Assembly (NCBI GenBank): GCA_018524725.1 | Contig: JAEUWP010000272.1 | Span: forward strand, 1-21,187 | Source of the DNA: Podaxis mareebaensis | Taxonomy: Eukaryota > Basidiomycota > Agaricomycetes > Agaricales > Agaricaceae | Direction: 5' to 3' | DNA length: 21,187 bases | Shown: positions 1-9,920 of the stretch, one piece after another | How positions within the stretch are numbered: position 1 is the stretch's first letter | Layout: each line of letters opens with the position of its first letter | Notes under the pieces: model-generated | The model's database searches: none | What the model saw: the letters and a program-made list of their open reading frames with translations, nothing else | What the model was told of the DNA's origin: nothing | Translations under genes and position numbers: made by a program

Positions 1-714
1 TCTGATATGCACAAAATGATGTCAGAGTTTCTTAAGGTCTCCAAGTCAATAACATCTTTTGGATGTTTTGCTGATGTTTCCTTGGACTTCACTTCACTTG
101 GACTTTGCTTTTCCTGTAATTGGAGCCCATCACCAACAGACCGAATCACATGAATCACACTCTGATCATCCACTGTAAGTGCACGCAGCATGCAAAGTAT
201 ATTGCATACTGTAACATGTAGAATGTGTATCATGATATCTTGCCATTCTATATACATAATACACTATGTATAATATTCCATTCCTGTATATTTTCTGTAA
301 TAACCAACATATTGTTCTATGTATCTCCTAACAAGATATTCTATCTATCATTCCCACCATATGTAACTTGATAATAATTCTGATATGAGCCGTTAATATA
401 ATCAGCAGATACAATAAATATATTTGGGTGAAATGTTAGCTTCTTCAGCTTTTTATATCCGAATGATATGCATAATATCTCTTGGATATTAAGGGATATG
501 ATGTTCAAGACATTTGGTCCGGAGATAAGGTTCGTTGATATTTTGACACGTAAATACAGGATATCTACTTGTCTTATATAGTCGTGCCCCAGCAGTGTTT
601 TCCTCGGGCTTGGAGTCACGAGCACATGATGTGACCTCTCGCACCTCATTTAAAGTCTTGGTTCCCTGGGTGACAGCCCTCAGATTTGGTCGCTTGGTCT
701 GACCTTGACATATT
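1..714. other. AT-rich stretch without a supported gene
   Basis: The first 650 bases or so are visibly richer in A and T than the gene-dense DNA that follows. On the minus strand a 102-codon open frame (341-649) runs through it, but I recognise no motif, see no splice signals, and its Ile/Asn/Tyr-rich make-up is what AT-rich DNA gives by chance. From about 640 the composition shifts toward that of the gene starting at 715. It could be an old transposon remnant or AT-rich intergenic DNA; nothing in it decides. Confidence 0.5.
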
Positions 715-3700
715 ATGGCGAAGCGGAGGCAACAACCTCTTATATCTCATAGAAACGATTGTCGGGATAGTATTCTCAAGGCTGCGAAACCATCTCCGCA
801 GACGCCTCGTGTTGTGAAGGGGGTAGGTTCTTTCGGTTCATAGTTTCCTCCTACTCACAATTTTGCAGCGTCTCAACCCGCCATCAACGACGTCTCTTCC
901 AACACCACCAGAGTCCGCTACGGCCCAAGATGGCATGACTCCTCTTAGATCGTTCGTCACTACCTTTTCACACATTCCGCCTGCCGCCCAGTATGGCAGT
1001 GGAACTCAGAGAGGTAAACGTAAGTTGCCAATGGACGATGATCAAGGTGGACGACCACGTAAGAAACGCAAGAGGTCCCAACCCAAGAAATGGAACGTAC
1101 AGTCTAGAGTATGCCTCACTCTGATCCTCCTTTTCGATGGAGGGATGCTAACGATCATCCCAGGTCTCTGGTCCCCCTGGTGATAGTGTCCCGAATGGAA
1201 ACCCCCGGGGCAACGGCCCAGGGATGTGCGCTCACTCACACCAGTTCGCTGAGGTAAATCCCCAGCTATTGAGTTAACACCTTTAAGTTGAGGCTGGTGT
1301 TGTATAGCTACCCACACCGCCTCCATCCGAGCCCATCAAGCACATGAAAGCCAAGGCCAAACCGCTGGCTCCGTTTGGATCGTCCTCTATCATTGCGCCC
1401 CAAAACCAACAAATCCCGAACGTCGCACCAGGTATATAAATCGCTTGTTAATGAATCCCTACCTCATCGAGTACCTTCTCAGCTGCAATCTTTCGCCGTT
1501 CGGAACAGCACAAGAGCGTCTACCCGACACCAACCTACAATCACATTCTTGGCCCTTTATTTTCCATCCCGAGTTCCAAATTTCGCTTACAAACGAGTAA
1601 TAATCCGCATGTGCTGTCAAGCAACATCAGGCCCTACCTTGCTCTGGCCACTGCCAAAGAAACCGAAACGGGTATCCCGAGAGCTCACTCATCGCCGCAA
1701 GTGGAACCTGGCAGAAATCAGACAGAAGAAATTTGCCGCGTAGAGAAACGTGAGATAGTACTTCGACGGTTGCGACGTATGTAGGCTGACAGTGATTGGT
1801 TTAGCTGGACTTTCATGCTCGGGCGTACGGGGCCGAGTAAAAGATGGCTGTGAGGGACTTGCCATTGACGTGCCACAAATATGCGATGTTGAACAGACTT
1901 CTGGGCCACCAGTTCGTCACTCCGTTAATTCGGAAGGTCAACTCAATCCGTCCAGTCGGCTTAATGAACTTGAGTCACACGTCTCCAAGAATCAGTCCCC
2001 GAAAAAGCAGGCAAGCAAGCAGACGGTCCGGATTTCCGCCCAAGGGGGGCCTAATCGCAGCGCGCGTCTCCTTACGGATAGGACTGATATTCCTATCGCC
2101 AAGTTCAATCATCGTGATTATCGGTCCCTCAAACCAGATACCATCGCATTCGGTCCTAAGACATATCTTGGAAGAGGTTATCTCGCCGATTTATTGAAAG
2201 TGGCATCTGGAGGTATTCCCAGATTCCCGAAGAGGAAGAAACATACAACTCAGGTTTACTTCAGTACTCGGATGGATTTCGCGAGTTTCTTGAGCTCGTT
2301 GGGGCGAGTTTTTGGTGGTCTGTTTGCCGTGGTGACTGGGAAACCAAATCGTGACTATGAGACGATACTCAGGGGATGGAAAAGGACCGCAAGGTTGGCT
2401 TGCAAGATGACTTCTTGGTTTGTTCTCCAATCTGAAGGTGTGGATCGAGGGGCCCCATCTGGTTGTATTGAGGACTCCGTTCTTGGCGTATTCAAGGGGC
2501 TGGATGCGGAAGATCTACTCGTTGTTCGCCCTGACTTTCTATATCTCTGCTGGTTCTGCATTGAAGTTGTCGTCCGTGCTGGTGGTCTCCCCTCTACGTG
2601 TGCTCGAAACGGCTTCAAAAGGGATTCGTTCGGTGTGGCGACAAGGTTTCCCGTCAGCTACCTTGTTGATCATGGGTTTCGCAAGCCGTACCAGTCAATT
2701 CGTGACAGTATGGATGACATGGGTTTACAAGGCTCCGTAGTTCAAACTTGGATTTGCTTGATCCACCTCTTTACTACTTTGAATCGGTGCAATGGTGCTG
2801 AAAGAAGAACAGAGTCTTTCTGGGACGAGTTGCGCCTTTATCTTCCACCGGAATTCAAAACATCTGCTCGGGCAAATGAAAAACTGTGGGAAATGATCTT
2901 TTGTCTGCACGTCTTTTCGCAGTTCTCACTGCTGGGGATAGCAACTGCGGACCCCTGCATTAAGCCTTCTTGGGCATTTGTTGCTCAAACCATTCGGCAG
3001 AGCCCGATTATGCCAACTCTAGGTAATGGGCCCACAACTCGCTTAAAGGAAAAGGACGAATATACCGCCGTCATACTTTCGCGATGCGAATACCTCCTTG
3101 ATGATTTCGGATGGTCCATTGTCGGGTCGTTCGCAGTCTTAACTGCCTTCCTCGAAATATTCCGTGTCCGACGTTATGCTTGCCTGTTTCAGGAGGATTG
3201 TCAGTTCCCTCCTGGGTGCGTCAAGAACTACAAGAGTATCTCAACCCAGATCAAGCCTGATCCGGATACGGTTTTTACACGCGTACTTTCCATGGTGAAG
3301 AGACTGCACGATACGGGGACCCCTAATCGCTTGGAAATCACCGTGCTTGGTTCTCTGTTGACACCTTCCCTGGCTCTCAAAATCCGTCACCCCGGCATCG
3401 AGGCACCCGATGAACGGGCTTCGGTATATCATTCCTTTTATTCAACCACTCTGGCCATCGGTATGCAACCGGAATTCGCGAGCAAGTTGATCATCCAGCT
3501 CCGCAATAGCATGGTTACATTTGAGCCGGCCGGCGACGTGTCGATCCATCATCTGATCGTTGATGGCCTCAAAGCTATTGGGCTTTTAGTGATCAAGCAA
3601 GGCGGAAACATTCAAGCGTATTCGACATGGGTTGCAGTGGTTGTGAAAACCACTGTGTCGGAATACGAACAAATGAAGGCAAGGACGAGACGTATACCAC

Positions 3701-5079
3701 ATCGGAAGTCGGAACAAATACAAAGACTAGTTAAAGTTGCTCGTTCCCTTTACCAACTTGGCTCCTCCCTGGTAGATGCCTACGCGGATCTGGAGAAGCA
3801 CCCCGATCTCCATATGCTTCGTGAGTGACTGGTTCTGACGCTTGTCAGCAATCTGATGTTGTTCGCAGATGCATTCACCCCCTTACATCAATTATCTGTT
3901 CGTAACATAAGTCTCTATCGAGATAGGCACTTTAAGTCTGCGTCGTTTGAGTATTTCCGTAAGCTCCTGCTTCTGGTATCGAGAGCAGAGACTAGAGGGA
4001 TGGTGGGTGAACACCAACACCAAGGGAATTCAAGCAACACGTTACACGGCCACACCTTTGCTGCGGAAGCTCAACTTGTCAAACCGGTTTGTTGCATGTT
4101 TACCGATCATCTTCAAACGACCTCACAGAGATAGCAGGTAATCATGCCTTGTTTCCATGCGTGTCAGGCTCGCATCAAAGATTCATGCTCCCATCCTGAT
4201 GTTTCCAAGGGCTTGAATGCCTGGTCACGCCATGCCGGGGAGCTTAAGTGGTGGATCGACTTCAGCGTTGGATTATTAAAGATTTTGGTGACACACAATT
4301 TAATCAAGGTTGTTTGAGTTCATTTTCGCTTAAAACTCTATATTACTGAGCTTGCTGCAGGATTCCATGCATATCTTTACCCCCGCCTCTTGGGGCATCA
4401 AGAATGAGTGGCTTCAAGTATACGTTCACCTTATAGGTTACGGCGAAATGTCAAGAAATAACCTACCAACCAAAAGTGTAAGTTGGCCTCGCTACTATAT
4501 CGACGCGATCTCAACATGACTCTGCCATAAATGACAGCTGATAGACCGTGAGCTGCTCAAGCTTTTGATGAAATCTCTCGCAAACTTCCACGTTACAAAT
4601 GAGCCCAACTACTGGTATGATATTATAGATACCCAAGTCGCCCACAGACATCCACTTTTTGAGGGTACCAACTCTATCACTGCCGAAATAGCACATCTTT
4701 GGCCGCTCCGTTTCTTTGCGAGTCAGTGACAGAACAACTTTGTGACACCCAGAACTGACACATTTCTAGTCTTCTTGTACAACCTCGATTACCATCTTTT
4801 TATGGAGACTCCAGACGAACGAGTGAAAAGTGGCGTGGACTCGTGTCTTCTGTTTCTGTACACTGTAAAACGGAACGTTCAGGTAAGGTTTCAGGTACTT
4901 CTGGTCGTCCTTCCTTACCACTACAATTGTAGCTCCTCCGGTTGAATCACCACCCGTCGACCGCTCAATACATCGCGCGGTGTAACAACATTATTGCGCT
5001 CTTCTATAATCATCCAGAAATTCTCAAGAATGGCGATCGTCTACGCTCGTTTCTCCGTGATTGGCGCCTAAAGTATTGA
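715..5079 (+). CDS. Mms22/Mus7-like helical DNA-repair protein, about 1,260 aa, many exons
   Basis: Not firmly identified; the best match I can suggest is the fungal Mms22/Mus7 family, which acts with a Rtt101-Mms1 cullin ligase to rescue stalled replication forks in the nucleus. Exons with matching phases: 715-822, 869-1108, 1164-1253, 1308-1431, 1483-1749, 1805-3820, 3869-about 3958, about 3996-4137, about 4168-4308, 4361-4477, 4538-4721, 4770-4882, 4933-5079. The N-terminus is low-complexity, with two LPTPP motifs (residues 46-50 and again at the start of exon 4) and a basic nuclear-localisation stretch at 98-111 (RPRKKRKRSQPKKW). Exon 6 encodes a long helical region containing YLGRGYL and LRGWKR, and the last exons have motifs such as HPLFEG and SFLRDWRLKY. 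The joins around 3950-4170 are uncertain: the frame changes there, and every candidate intron is short (30-40 nt) or has a poor 5' site. Either an unusual intron or a frameshift lies there. Alternatives are another helical-repeat scaffold, or two genes split near 4141. Confidence 0.6.
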
Positions 5080-5540
5080 AAAGAGTAGTTCTTTTTGAAA
5101 TCAGCGGTTTCATCATAACACCACGTTGAAATTTCTTTCTTGATGTGTATTACGCGCGCGATATCCACATGTCAGGTCCTTTGGTTCCATATATCTGCTC
5201 TAGTGCAATAATGCCCAGTTCTAGTTGTTCCCCATCTCAATAGTAGCGTAAGATGCAACCAGGAAGGTCGCATGGCTGTGTAACAGCTATTGGTCGCCGG
5301 GGTGCTCAGTGTTAATTGAAGCGCTTCGCTCATCGCCAAACATGCTTGCAGGTGCCTTGAGGTACTCCGAACGGTTATCTGTGCGCACGATGAATATCAT
5401 TACGCTGTTACACACTGGAGTGATGTTCCTGTATGTTCTTGGGACCGAATTGGTGAGCCAGGCAACGTTCTGTTTCCCAATCCATCAGCGAACATTGCTG
5501 AACTGGTCCTAACAAAAAAATCCCTCTCCATGGAGACCTG
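5080..5540. other. Intergenic, nothing recognised
   Basis: Downstream of the large gene. The longest frames are 67 codons (5309-5512, plus) and shorter; none shows a motif or splice structure. The low-coordinate side may hold further eroded sequence of the cytochrome P450 relic that follows, but I could not align anything. Confidence 0.4.
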
Positions 5541-6053
5541 CTACATGGTAGTCGCCCACATGGTCTGGGCCGTTAGGTGCCAGCGGTAGGGTGAGGAGTA
5601 TATTTTTCTGTCTGCAGAGCAGAACACCTTGGACAAAATTTTGCGTTCATGTTCCCAGAGATCTCCCATTGATAGATGGGTAGGGAGCGTCCTCAGGCTC
5701 AGGCCCCAGCAGCCATCAATATCATGCATACGTGATCAGCTTTCTTCCTTCGACAAATCACCCGCAGTGTGGTGGAAAGACGAAGCCACAGGCACCAAAA
5801 GTCCTGAAGGATGACGGTACATGGACAAAGCCGAATTGTTCTGTCACGAACGGTCCACGGCCCGCGGGCCGCGTATTGTGACAAGGAGCTGGATTCTGAA
5901 GGGGCTCGGCGATATCCGCTGATGGATTGATCCAAAGTCACGTTTTGGAAACAGTGCTAGCCACTTAGTTGTCGAGTAACCAATGCTGCGGCTCCCAGGG
6001 ACGCTCTCCGTTACCTCCAATTGATTTCTCAAGGCTCCTACGTTCCAGTTCAT
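5541..6053 (-). pseudogene. Cytochrome P450 fossil (N-terminal region)
   Basis: Read on the minus strand from 6053, a frame contains PGSRSIG, similar to the proline-rich PGPRSxPxIG hinge that follows the membrane anchor in microsomal P450s, then KRDFG as in the usual 'lxxFG/YG' segment. It ends at a stop (5844-5846). A second frame (5729-5541) has a block of about 40 residues, starting MHDIDGCWGLSLRTL and continuing MGDLWEHERKILSKVF, which matches the helix B'-C region of basidiomycete P450s (typically 'GWxWSLxxMPYGxxWRxHRRxxHxxF'; its W..HR pattern contacts the haem propionate). Stops and frame changes separate the blocks, and neither the I-helix, ExxR nor Cys-loop is found nearby. Only an N-terminal third survives, so this is a dead fragment. 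In P450s the conserved pair is WR.HR; here it is WEHER. Confidence 0.5.
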
Positions 6054-6314
6054 CAGTGCTTATGTGTTCACATGTCTAAACGCTCATTGATGAGCATCGA
6101 GCTACCGTACGGAACGTTCCCATGTTACTGTCAATGCCATAGGCTCACTTGCTGCATCACGGACCCGAGATACAAGGGTCTTTCTAGTCAGTAGAACCCA
6201 TGAATTGACGCCTTGGATCCACAGCAAAATGGCCTCGGGTTCCTTGAGTGCCAAATCACCTGACCCCGGTCAATAAGTGCGTTATTACAGTCCATCACTC
6301 CCGAGATCTCTTCA

Positions 6315-6825
6315 ATGCCTGCCTTCCCTGCTGAGACACAAGACTCTCTGCCTGATGCCTACTCGACGCTAAAATCTTCGAGAGAAGCTCCAGGAAAAAA
6401 GGAACAAGCATTGGATAACCTCGACAACACCTTACATCGCACTCAACGGCTTAACTATTATTTTCCCTCTATATTTGCAGGGAACACAATTACGACCGCT
6501 ACTCAGTTACTTGTTGTATCATTCCTGGACAACTTCTTCGACGCGAACCGTCCTACTCTCAGTGCGGCGACGGCTGGTACTACCTCGCTTGAGAGCAAGT
6601 CACTTGGTGATGCGATATCTGAATTCGGAGAGTCTGTCAAGGTCTTGTTGAATGGCCTTGATGGCCTTGCTCATGTTCATGCCTTCATCGGAGGTACGCC
6701 TGAGTTCTTATATTCATATATGTGTATATTTACTCACAAACGTATCAGTTCCCGTTGTCACGTTCAAGCTTGTCGTGACACTTGATATGACCAGGAGGGA
6801 GAATAACCAAAAGGTTGTAAGGTAG
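6315..6825 (+). pseudogene. N-terminal domain of a fungal STAND/NLR-like protein, 3'-truncated
   Basis: Two exons, 6315-6693 and 6749-6825, joined by a 55-nt intron (gtacgc...tatcag, phase 1), give about 151 aa ending at TAG. After a charged leader the protein runs into GLDGLAHVHAFIGV, then VTFKLVVTL and RRENNQKV. That pattern (a helix, 'LxxLAxxHPFI', a hydrophobic helix, then 'ELxRRxNDxKV') is the N-terminal helical domain I know from agaricomycete proteins with downstream NACHT/NB-ARC and repeat domains, thought to act in self/non-self recognition or programmed cell death. Here the frame stops right after that motif, and nothing resembling the next helices, a P-loop or repeats follows; instead an iron-transporter relic starts at 6971. 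It could be a short stand-alone protein, but a truncated remnant is more likely. Most upstream codons look intact. Confidence 0.55.
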
Positions 6826-6970
6826 GATTTCTGATCAGGGAATGTCGGATACATCGGATGCTCATAATCCAGCATCAAACAAATAATCTGAGATAATATT
6901 ACATATTGGATACCAGTGTTTGTTCTATTCCTTACGCATCCCGAGTGGATTAATTTACCTATGGTTTAGC

Positions 6971-7746
6971 ATTATTGGTCTCTCACATGGTCTGACTATG
7001 CCATTCGCCCTTACTGTTGGCCTCTCCTCGCTCGGAGAGCCGCGGCTCGTTGTGCTCGGAGGGATTGCTTAACCTACAGCCGGTGCCGTTTCTATGGGTA
7101 TCGGCGGTTTCTTGGCCTCTCGGAGGCGGAACGGGATCATTACTATCGTTACCAACGCAATCAAACTGCATCATGCCTTCGGCGTACGTGATCCAGAGGT
7201 ACAGAGCGAGGAGTCGCGGGAATTCTCGGTCCTGTTGGTGTCGGTGAAAATGCCTGCAGAACAGTTGCGCAGAGCCTGAGCAAGGTCGAAGATGAAACTG
7301 GCGATGGTTCCTCCTCAGTTCCGAAAGGTGATGCTGCCAACTCGAGCCATAAAGATGTTGGTCTTACAGCATTTCGATTCGGCCAGGGATGGGTATGTCA
7401 AGCTCCATTCAACATGCTATTCTGGAGACTAATAAATACAGCAGAGGAGGTGCCTTCATATCGCCTTTATGTGCTTGCGTTTACAATTGGCATGGGTTAT
7501 CTCATAGGTGGTTTGATTCGTCTCACACCCTAGTATTTCGTCCCCAAAGCCCAGGTTGCTCTGCTCTACCCCCGTTTGGCGACCGGGTTGGTTCTGCTTG
7601 TTTTGGGAGCAGTCAAACCACGTGCGACCGGGGCTGGAGTCGATTTCAGGGGATGCATCTGGGGTGCAATCAGTACACCCCTGGTTGGTGGAGTAGCGGC
7701 GGGTGCTGCCTTAGATATTGTCGGGGTCTTGGAAGGCGGTGAATGA
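6971..7746 (+). pseudogene. Ccc1/VIT family vacuolar iron transporter, 5'-truncated and multiply broken
   Basis: Conceptual pieces match the Ccc1/VIT1 family, which moves Fe2+/Mn2+ into the vacuole. In order: IIGLSHGLTMPFALTVGLSS (helix 1 block), a GAVSMGIGGFLAS block, AERDHYYRYQ, a cytoplasmic hinge, GLTAFRFGQG, EEVPSYRLYVLAFTIGMGYL, YFVPKAQVALLY, and a C-terminal helix ending in LEGGE and TGA 7744-7746. Lesions: TAA at 7070-7072, where family members have a Glu codon; a 2-base insertion near 7117-7124; TGA 7189-7191; loss of one base just before the intron at 7393-7444 (gtatgt...cagcag), needed to restore GQG-M-EEVP; and TAG 7531-7533. The exon(s) before the first helix are missing. The intron and protein-level similarity are well kept, so inactivation is probably recent on an evolutionary scale. 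Regulation cannot be judged. Confidence 0.85.
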
Positions 7747-8077
7747 TCATTAAACAATACACCATACCCACCGTTTTTAACCATATTCTCACTGTCAGCA
7801 TATCGCTATGGATATACAGTATCTTTGGCATTACCGGTACAGATTATGATTTTTGAGCGTGGCTGGGTACAGGATCAAAGCTGGCTTACTCGCCTCTCCA
7901 GGCCCTACCCCGGCCCAGCTGATTCCTCCATCTGAATTCTGGCTTTCTCATCAATTATCTCGCTCCGACGCGCCACCGCCGCTGTGCTTCTTGGCAGTAC
8001 CCAACGCCACGGGATATAGGGAGGATACTCTTCAAGTTCAACCAACGGTTCCTTTCATATTTGGACGTACTCCATTA
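7747..8077. other. Intergenic between two convergent units
   Basis: Lies between the 3' end of the transporter relic (plus) and the 3' end of the kinase-like gene (minus). The plus-strand frame that begins at 7853 mostly overlaps the kinase gene in antisense and has no recognisable motif. It probably contains both 3' untranslated regions; I see no RNA gene. Confidence 0.4.
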
Positions 8078-9106
8078 TTACACAAGATTACCGGTGGGAT
8101 CTCCATCCGCTTCGCAAAGTTGGGACTCCGATTTGTTTTGCGGTTCTTCCTGCATTGGTCGATAATACCTCAAGGAAGGCTTATAGTTCCATACTTCCCC
8201 CTGTTCCGCAGGGTACCGGTCCCGGACCTCCCGCTGAGCAACATAGCCAACCGCACCCTCCTCATCCTGCGACCACTTCGCTCGCATCCACTCCTCTTCG
8301 CCCTCGTCGGACCGCCGTTTGCGACAATGTGAAAGGTCAATAAGCACACAAGCAACACAAGCAGGTGACATGTCCTCGACATTGGATAAAGCTGACAGTC
8401 GAACGAGCACATTATCCACTCGGACATCTTCATTGAGCACCTCATGGTCACTCACTTCGTCAACGAGCTTCACAGCATCGTTACACACCCTGCGAACGAG
8501 CGATGGGGACCAAGGCGGGTCGTACTGGATGAATTGGCGAAGGGAGAGGGAAGGAATGTATTCGAGCAACAGTCCTGGCACGGGATCAGGAATACTGTGG
8601 GGATGTGTGTAGAGGACGGCGGAGTAAAGTCGAGGTATGCGTTTGCCTTGTAGGAGGTGCAGGTCCTCGTATGTCTGCAGTTCGGTTTCGTACAACTTCT
8701 TCGCCCAGTGAGCCATGTAACCCTCGAACTCCCCATCCGATAGATCGGCCTCCATCATCATTTCCATATTCCCAAAATCGATAGGCTTTTTCTGTTCATT
8801 TTGAAGAGCAAGGAGGTATTCCGCGTACGCGGCTTGTTTGTACCATGTATATTCGGTGGGATTTGTGTCGCCGTACTCCTCGCGCACATTGATGAGATAC
8901 CTCCTGTCGTACAACTTCAAAATCATCTCCGCTGGCGCATCTGTGCCCGAGAGTGCTGCCAGGCAGTCTGGAGCAAGGGAGACTCTGAGGACGGGGGACA
9001 TAGTGAAGGGTATGTATGCGTGCCAGACGGTGGCCTCTATTGGAACGTTATTCTGCACGGACTTGAGGCGGATGACAGAACCAGGGGAATATTCCGAGTT
9101 TGACAT
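8078..9106 (-). CDS. Fungal protein kinase-like (FunK/aminoglycoside-kinase-like fold), 342 aa
   Basis: An intronless frame of 342 aa. The order of motifs fits the compact kinase-like proteins common in basidiomycetes: a beta-strand with a candidate ATP lysine (MILKLYDRR, residues 61-69, Lys64), a helix rich in acidic residues (about 115-145), the hinge GLLLEYIPSLSL (178-189), the catalytic-loop counterpart NEDVRVDNVLV (225-235), and the metal-binding counterpart VLIDLSHC (254-261). In active relatives the loop reads 'HxDxxxxN'; here the His is Asn (225), while Asp227 and Asn232 are kept, and DFG is replaced by DLS. It may be a weak or inactive kinase. The C-terminus is acidic then Arg/Glu-rich. 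The start at 9106 is the first Met and leaves a 469-bp divergent promoter to the gene on the plus strand. No signal peptide. Substrate unknown. Confidence 0.75.
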   Translation of the reverse strand: MSNSEYSPGSVIRLKSVQNNVPIEATVWHAYIPFTMSPVLRVSLAPDCLAALSGTDAPAEMILKLYDRRYLINVREEYGDTNPTEYTWYKQAAYAEYLLALQNEQKKPIDFGNMEMMMEADLSDGEFEGYMAHWAKKLYETELQTYEDLHLLQGKRIPRLYSAVLYTHPHSIPDPVPGLLLEYIPSLSLRQFIQYDPPWSPSLVRRVCNDAVKLVDEVSDHEVLNEDVRVDNVLVRLSALSNVEDMSPACVACVLIDLSHCRKRRSDEGEEEWMRAKWSQDEEGAVGYVAQREVRDRYPAEQGEVWNYKPSLRYYRPMQEEPQNKSESQLCEADGDPTGNLV

Positions 9107-9575
9107 GACTGCAGCAGTAGGTGAATCTGGATGCTCTACCGTAGAAGGATGGGTACGAGATACCGATAATTAATGCGAACGACTGCCAGGTACGAGCTCT
9201 CCTTTTTGCAGTCGACCTATAAGAGAGAGGGCTGCTGAAAGTAACTGGTAATAAGCTGGCCACCCACTTCAGACCCACAAAGTTTGGATAAGAGTTCCTT
9301 ACGGAGCGCCGAGCACCAAACAGGAAGGTGAGCGTGACAAGCCACGTGCGGATTTCAGAAGGAGCGAAATCTAGGTAGCACATATCTCCGCCTATTTCTG
9401 TGTTCATTGCACTCTCCGTCGTACCCCATGACTGGTCATAAGTTGTAAATGGATTGGTCGAGGGAATGGCTTAGATTGTAATAGTCGGCGATACTACTGC
9501 CTGTATCTTGTGACACTCCTGTATAAATTACGCCAACAGCCTTGTGGAACTCGAGCCAGAACTTTCCATTGTACA
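9107..9575. promoter_or_regulatory. Divergent intergenic region (shared promoter)
   Basis: 469 bases separate the start codon of the kinase-like gene (minus) from that of the 97-aa gene (plus), so both promoters must lie here. A TATA-like element sits near the plus-strand gene. Minus-strand frames in it are short and show nothing. No repeated operator-like motif was found by eye. Confidence 0.5.
9522..9527 (+). promoter_or_regulatory. TATA box of the 97-aa gene
   Basis: TATAAA, 48 bases before the ATG at 9576, a usual distance for fungal promoters with short leaders. It supports 9576 as the real start. Confidence 0.5.
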
Positions 9576-9920
9576 ATGCCGGTTTGTCGCAGCATTGCTC
9601 GTTTCTCAGACACTCATGTAACCAACTACGTATAGAAAAAAGCAGCCTCCGTCAAGGACTATCTGGACCACATCGATGTCAGTAAATTAACGTCAGGACT
9701 ATGGGATCCTACGAAGGTTTGGAATCGTTGGCACGGCGACGGAAAGTCCACGACTGGAGGTGCATACCACATTGAGTCCATGCTTGACTCTGCTGGGGTA
9801 TACAAGGCGAAAGTCGTAGGACCCAAAGGAGCAACCCAAGTCGAGGTCTCTTTCCCGAAAGGCACCACCCCGCTGCCTACTTTTGCTACGGTGGTTGCCG
9901 AACTTAAAAAAGCGGCTTGA
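9576..9920 (+). CDS. Small protein of unknown function, 97 aa
   Basis: Not recognised. Proposed structure: a tiny first exon 9576-9581 (Met-Pro), a 54-nt intron 9582-9635 (gtttgt...tatag), and exon 2 9636-9920 ending in TGA, giving 97 aa. The frame in exon 2 has no Met near its 5' end, so an upstream exon is needed, and this join gives a start beginning MPKKAASVKDYL. The protein is basic at both ends, has no signal peptide or membrane helix and no cysteine. Its middle (WDPTKVWNRWHGDG) is Trp-rich, followed by a beta-strand-like part (VYKAKVVGPKGATQVEVSF). It is divergently placed from the kinase-like gene. It could be cytoplasmic or nuclear. The main uncertainty is the first exon; the second exon looks clearly coding because it is open, balanced in composition and flanked by good splice and stop signals. 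Confidence 0.55.

Noticed and set aside
341..649. 102-codon minus-strand frame in the AT-rich start
   Set aside because: Composition is what AT-rich DNA gives by chance, with no motif; left as an unassigned stretch.
7853..8332. 159-codon plus-strand frame
   Set aside because: From 8078 on it is antisense to the kinase-like gene, whose minus-strand motifs are much stronger; no motif or splice support of its own.
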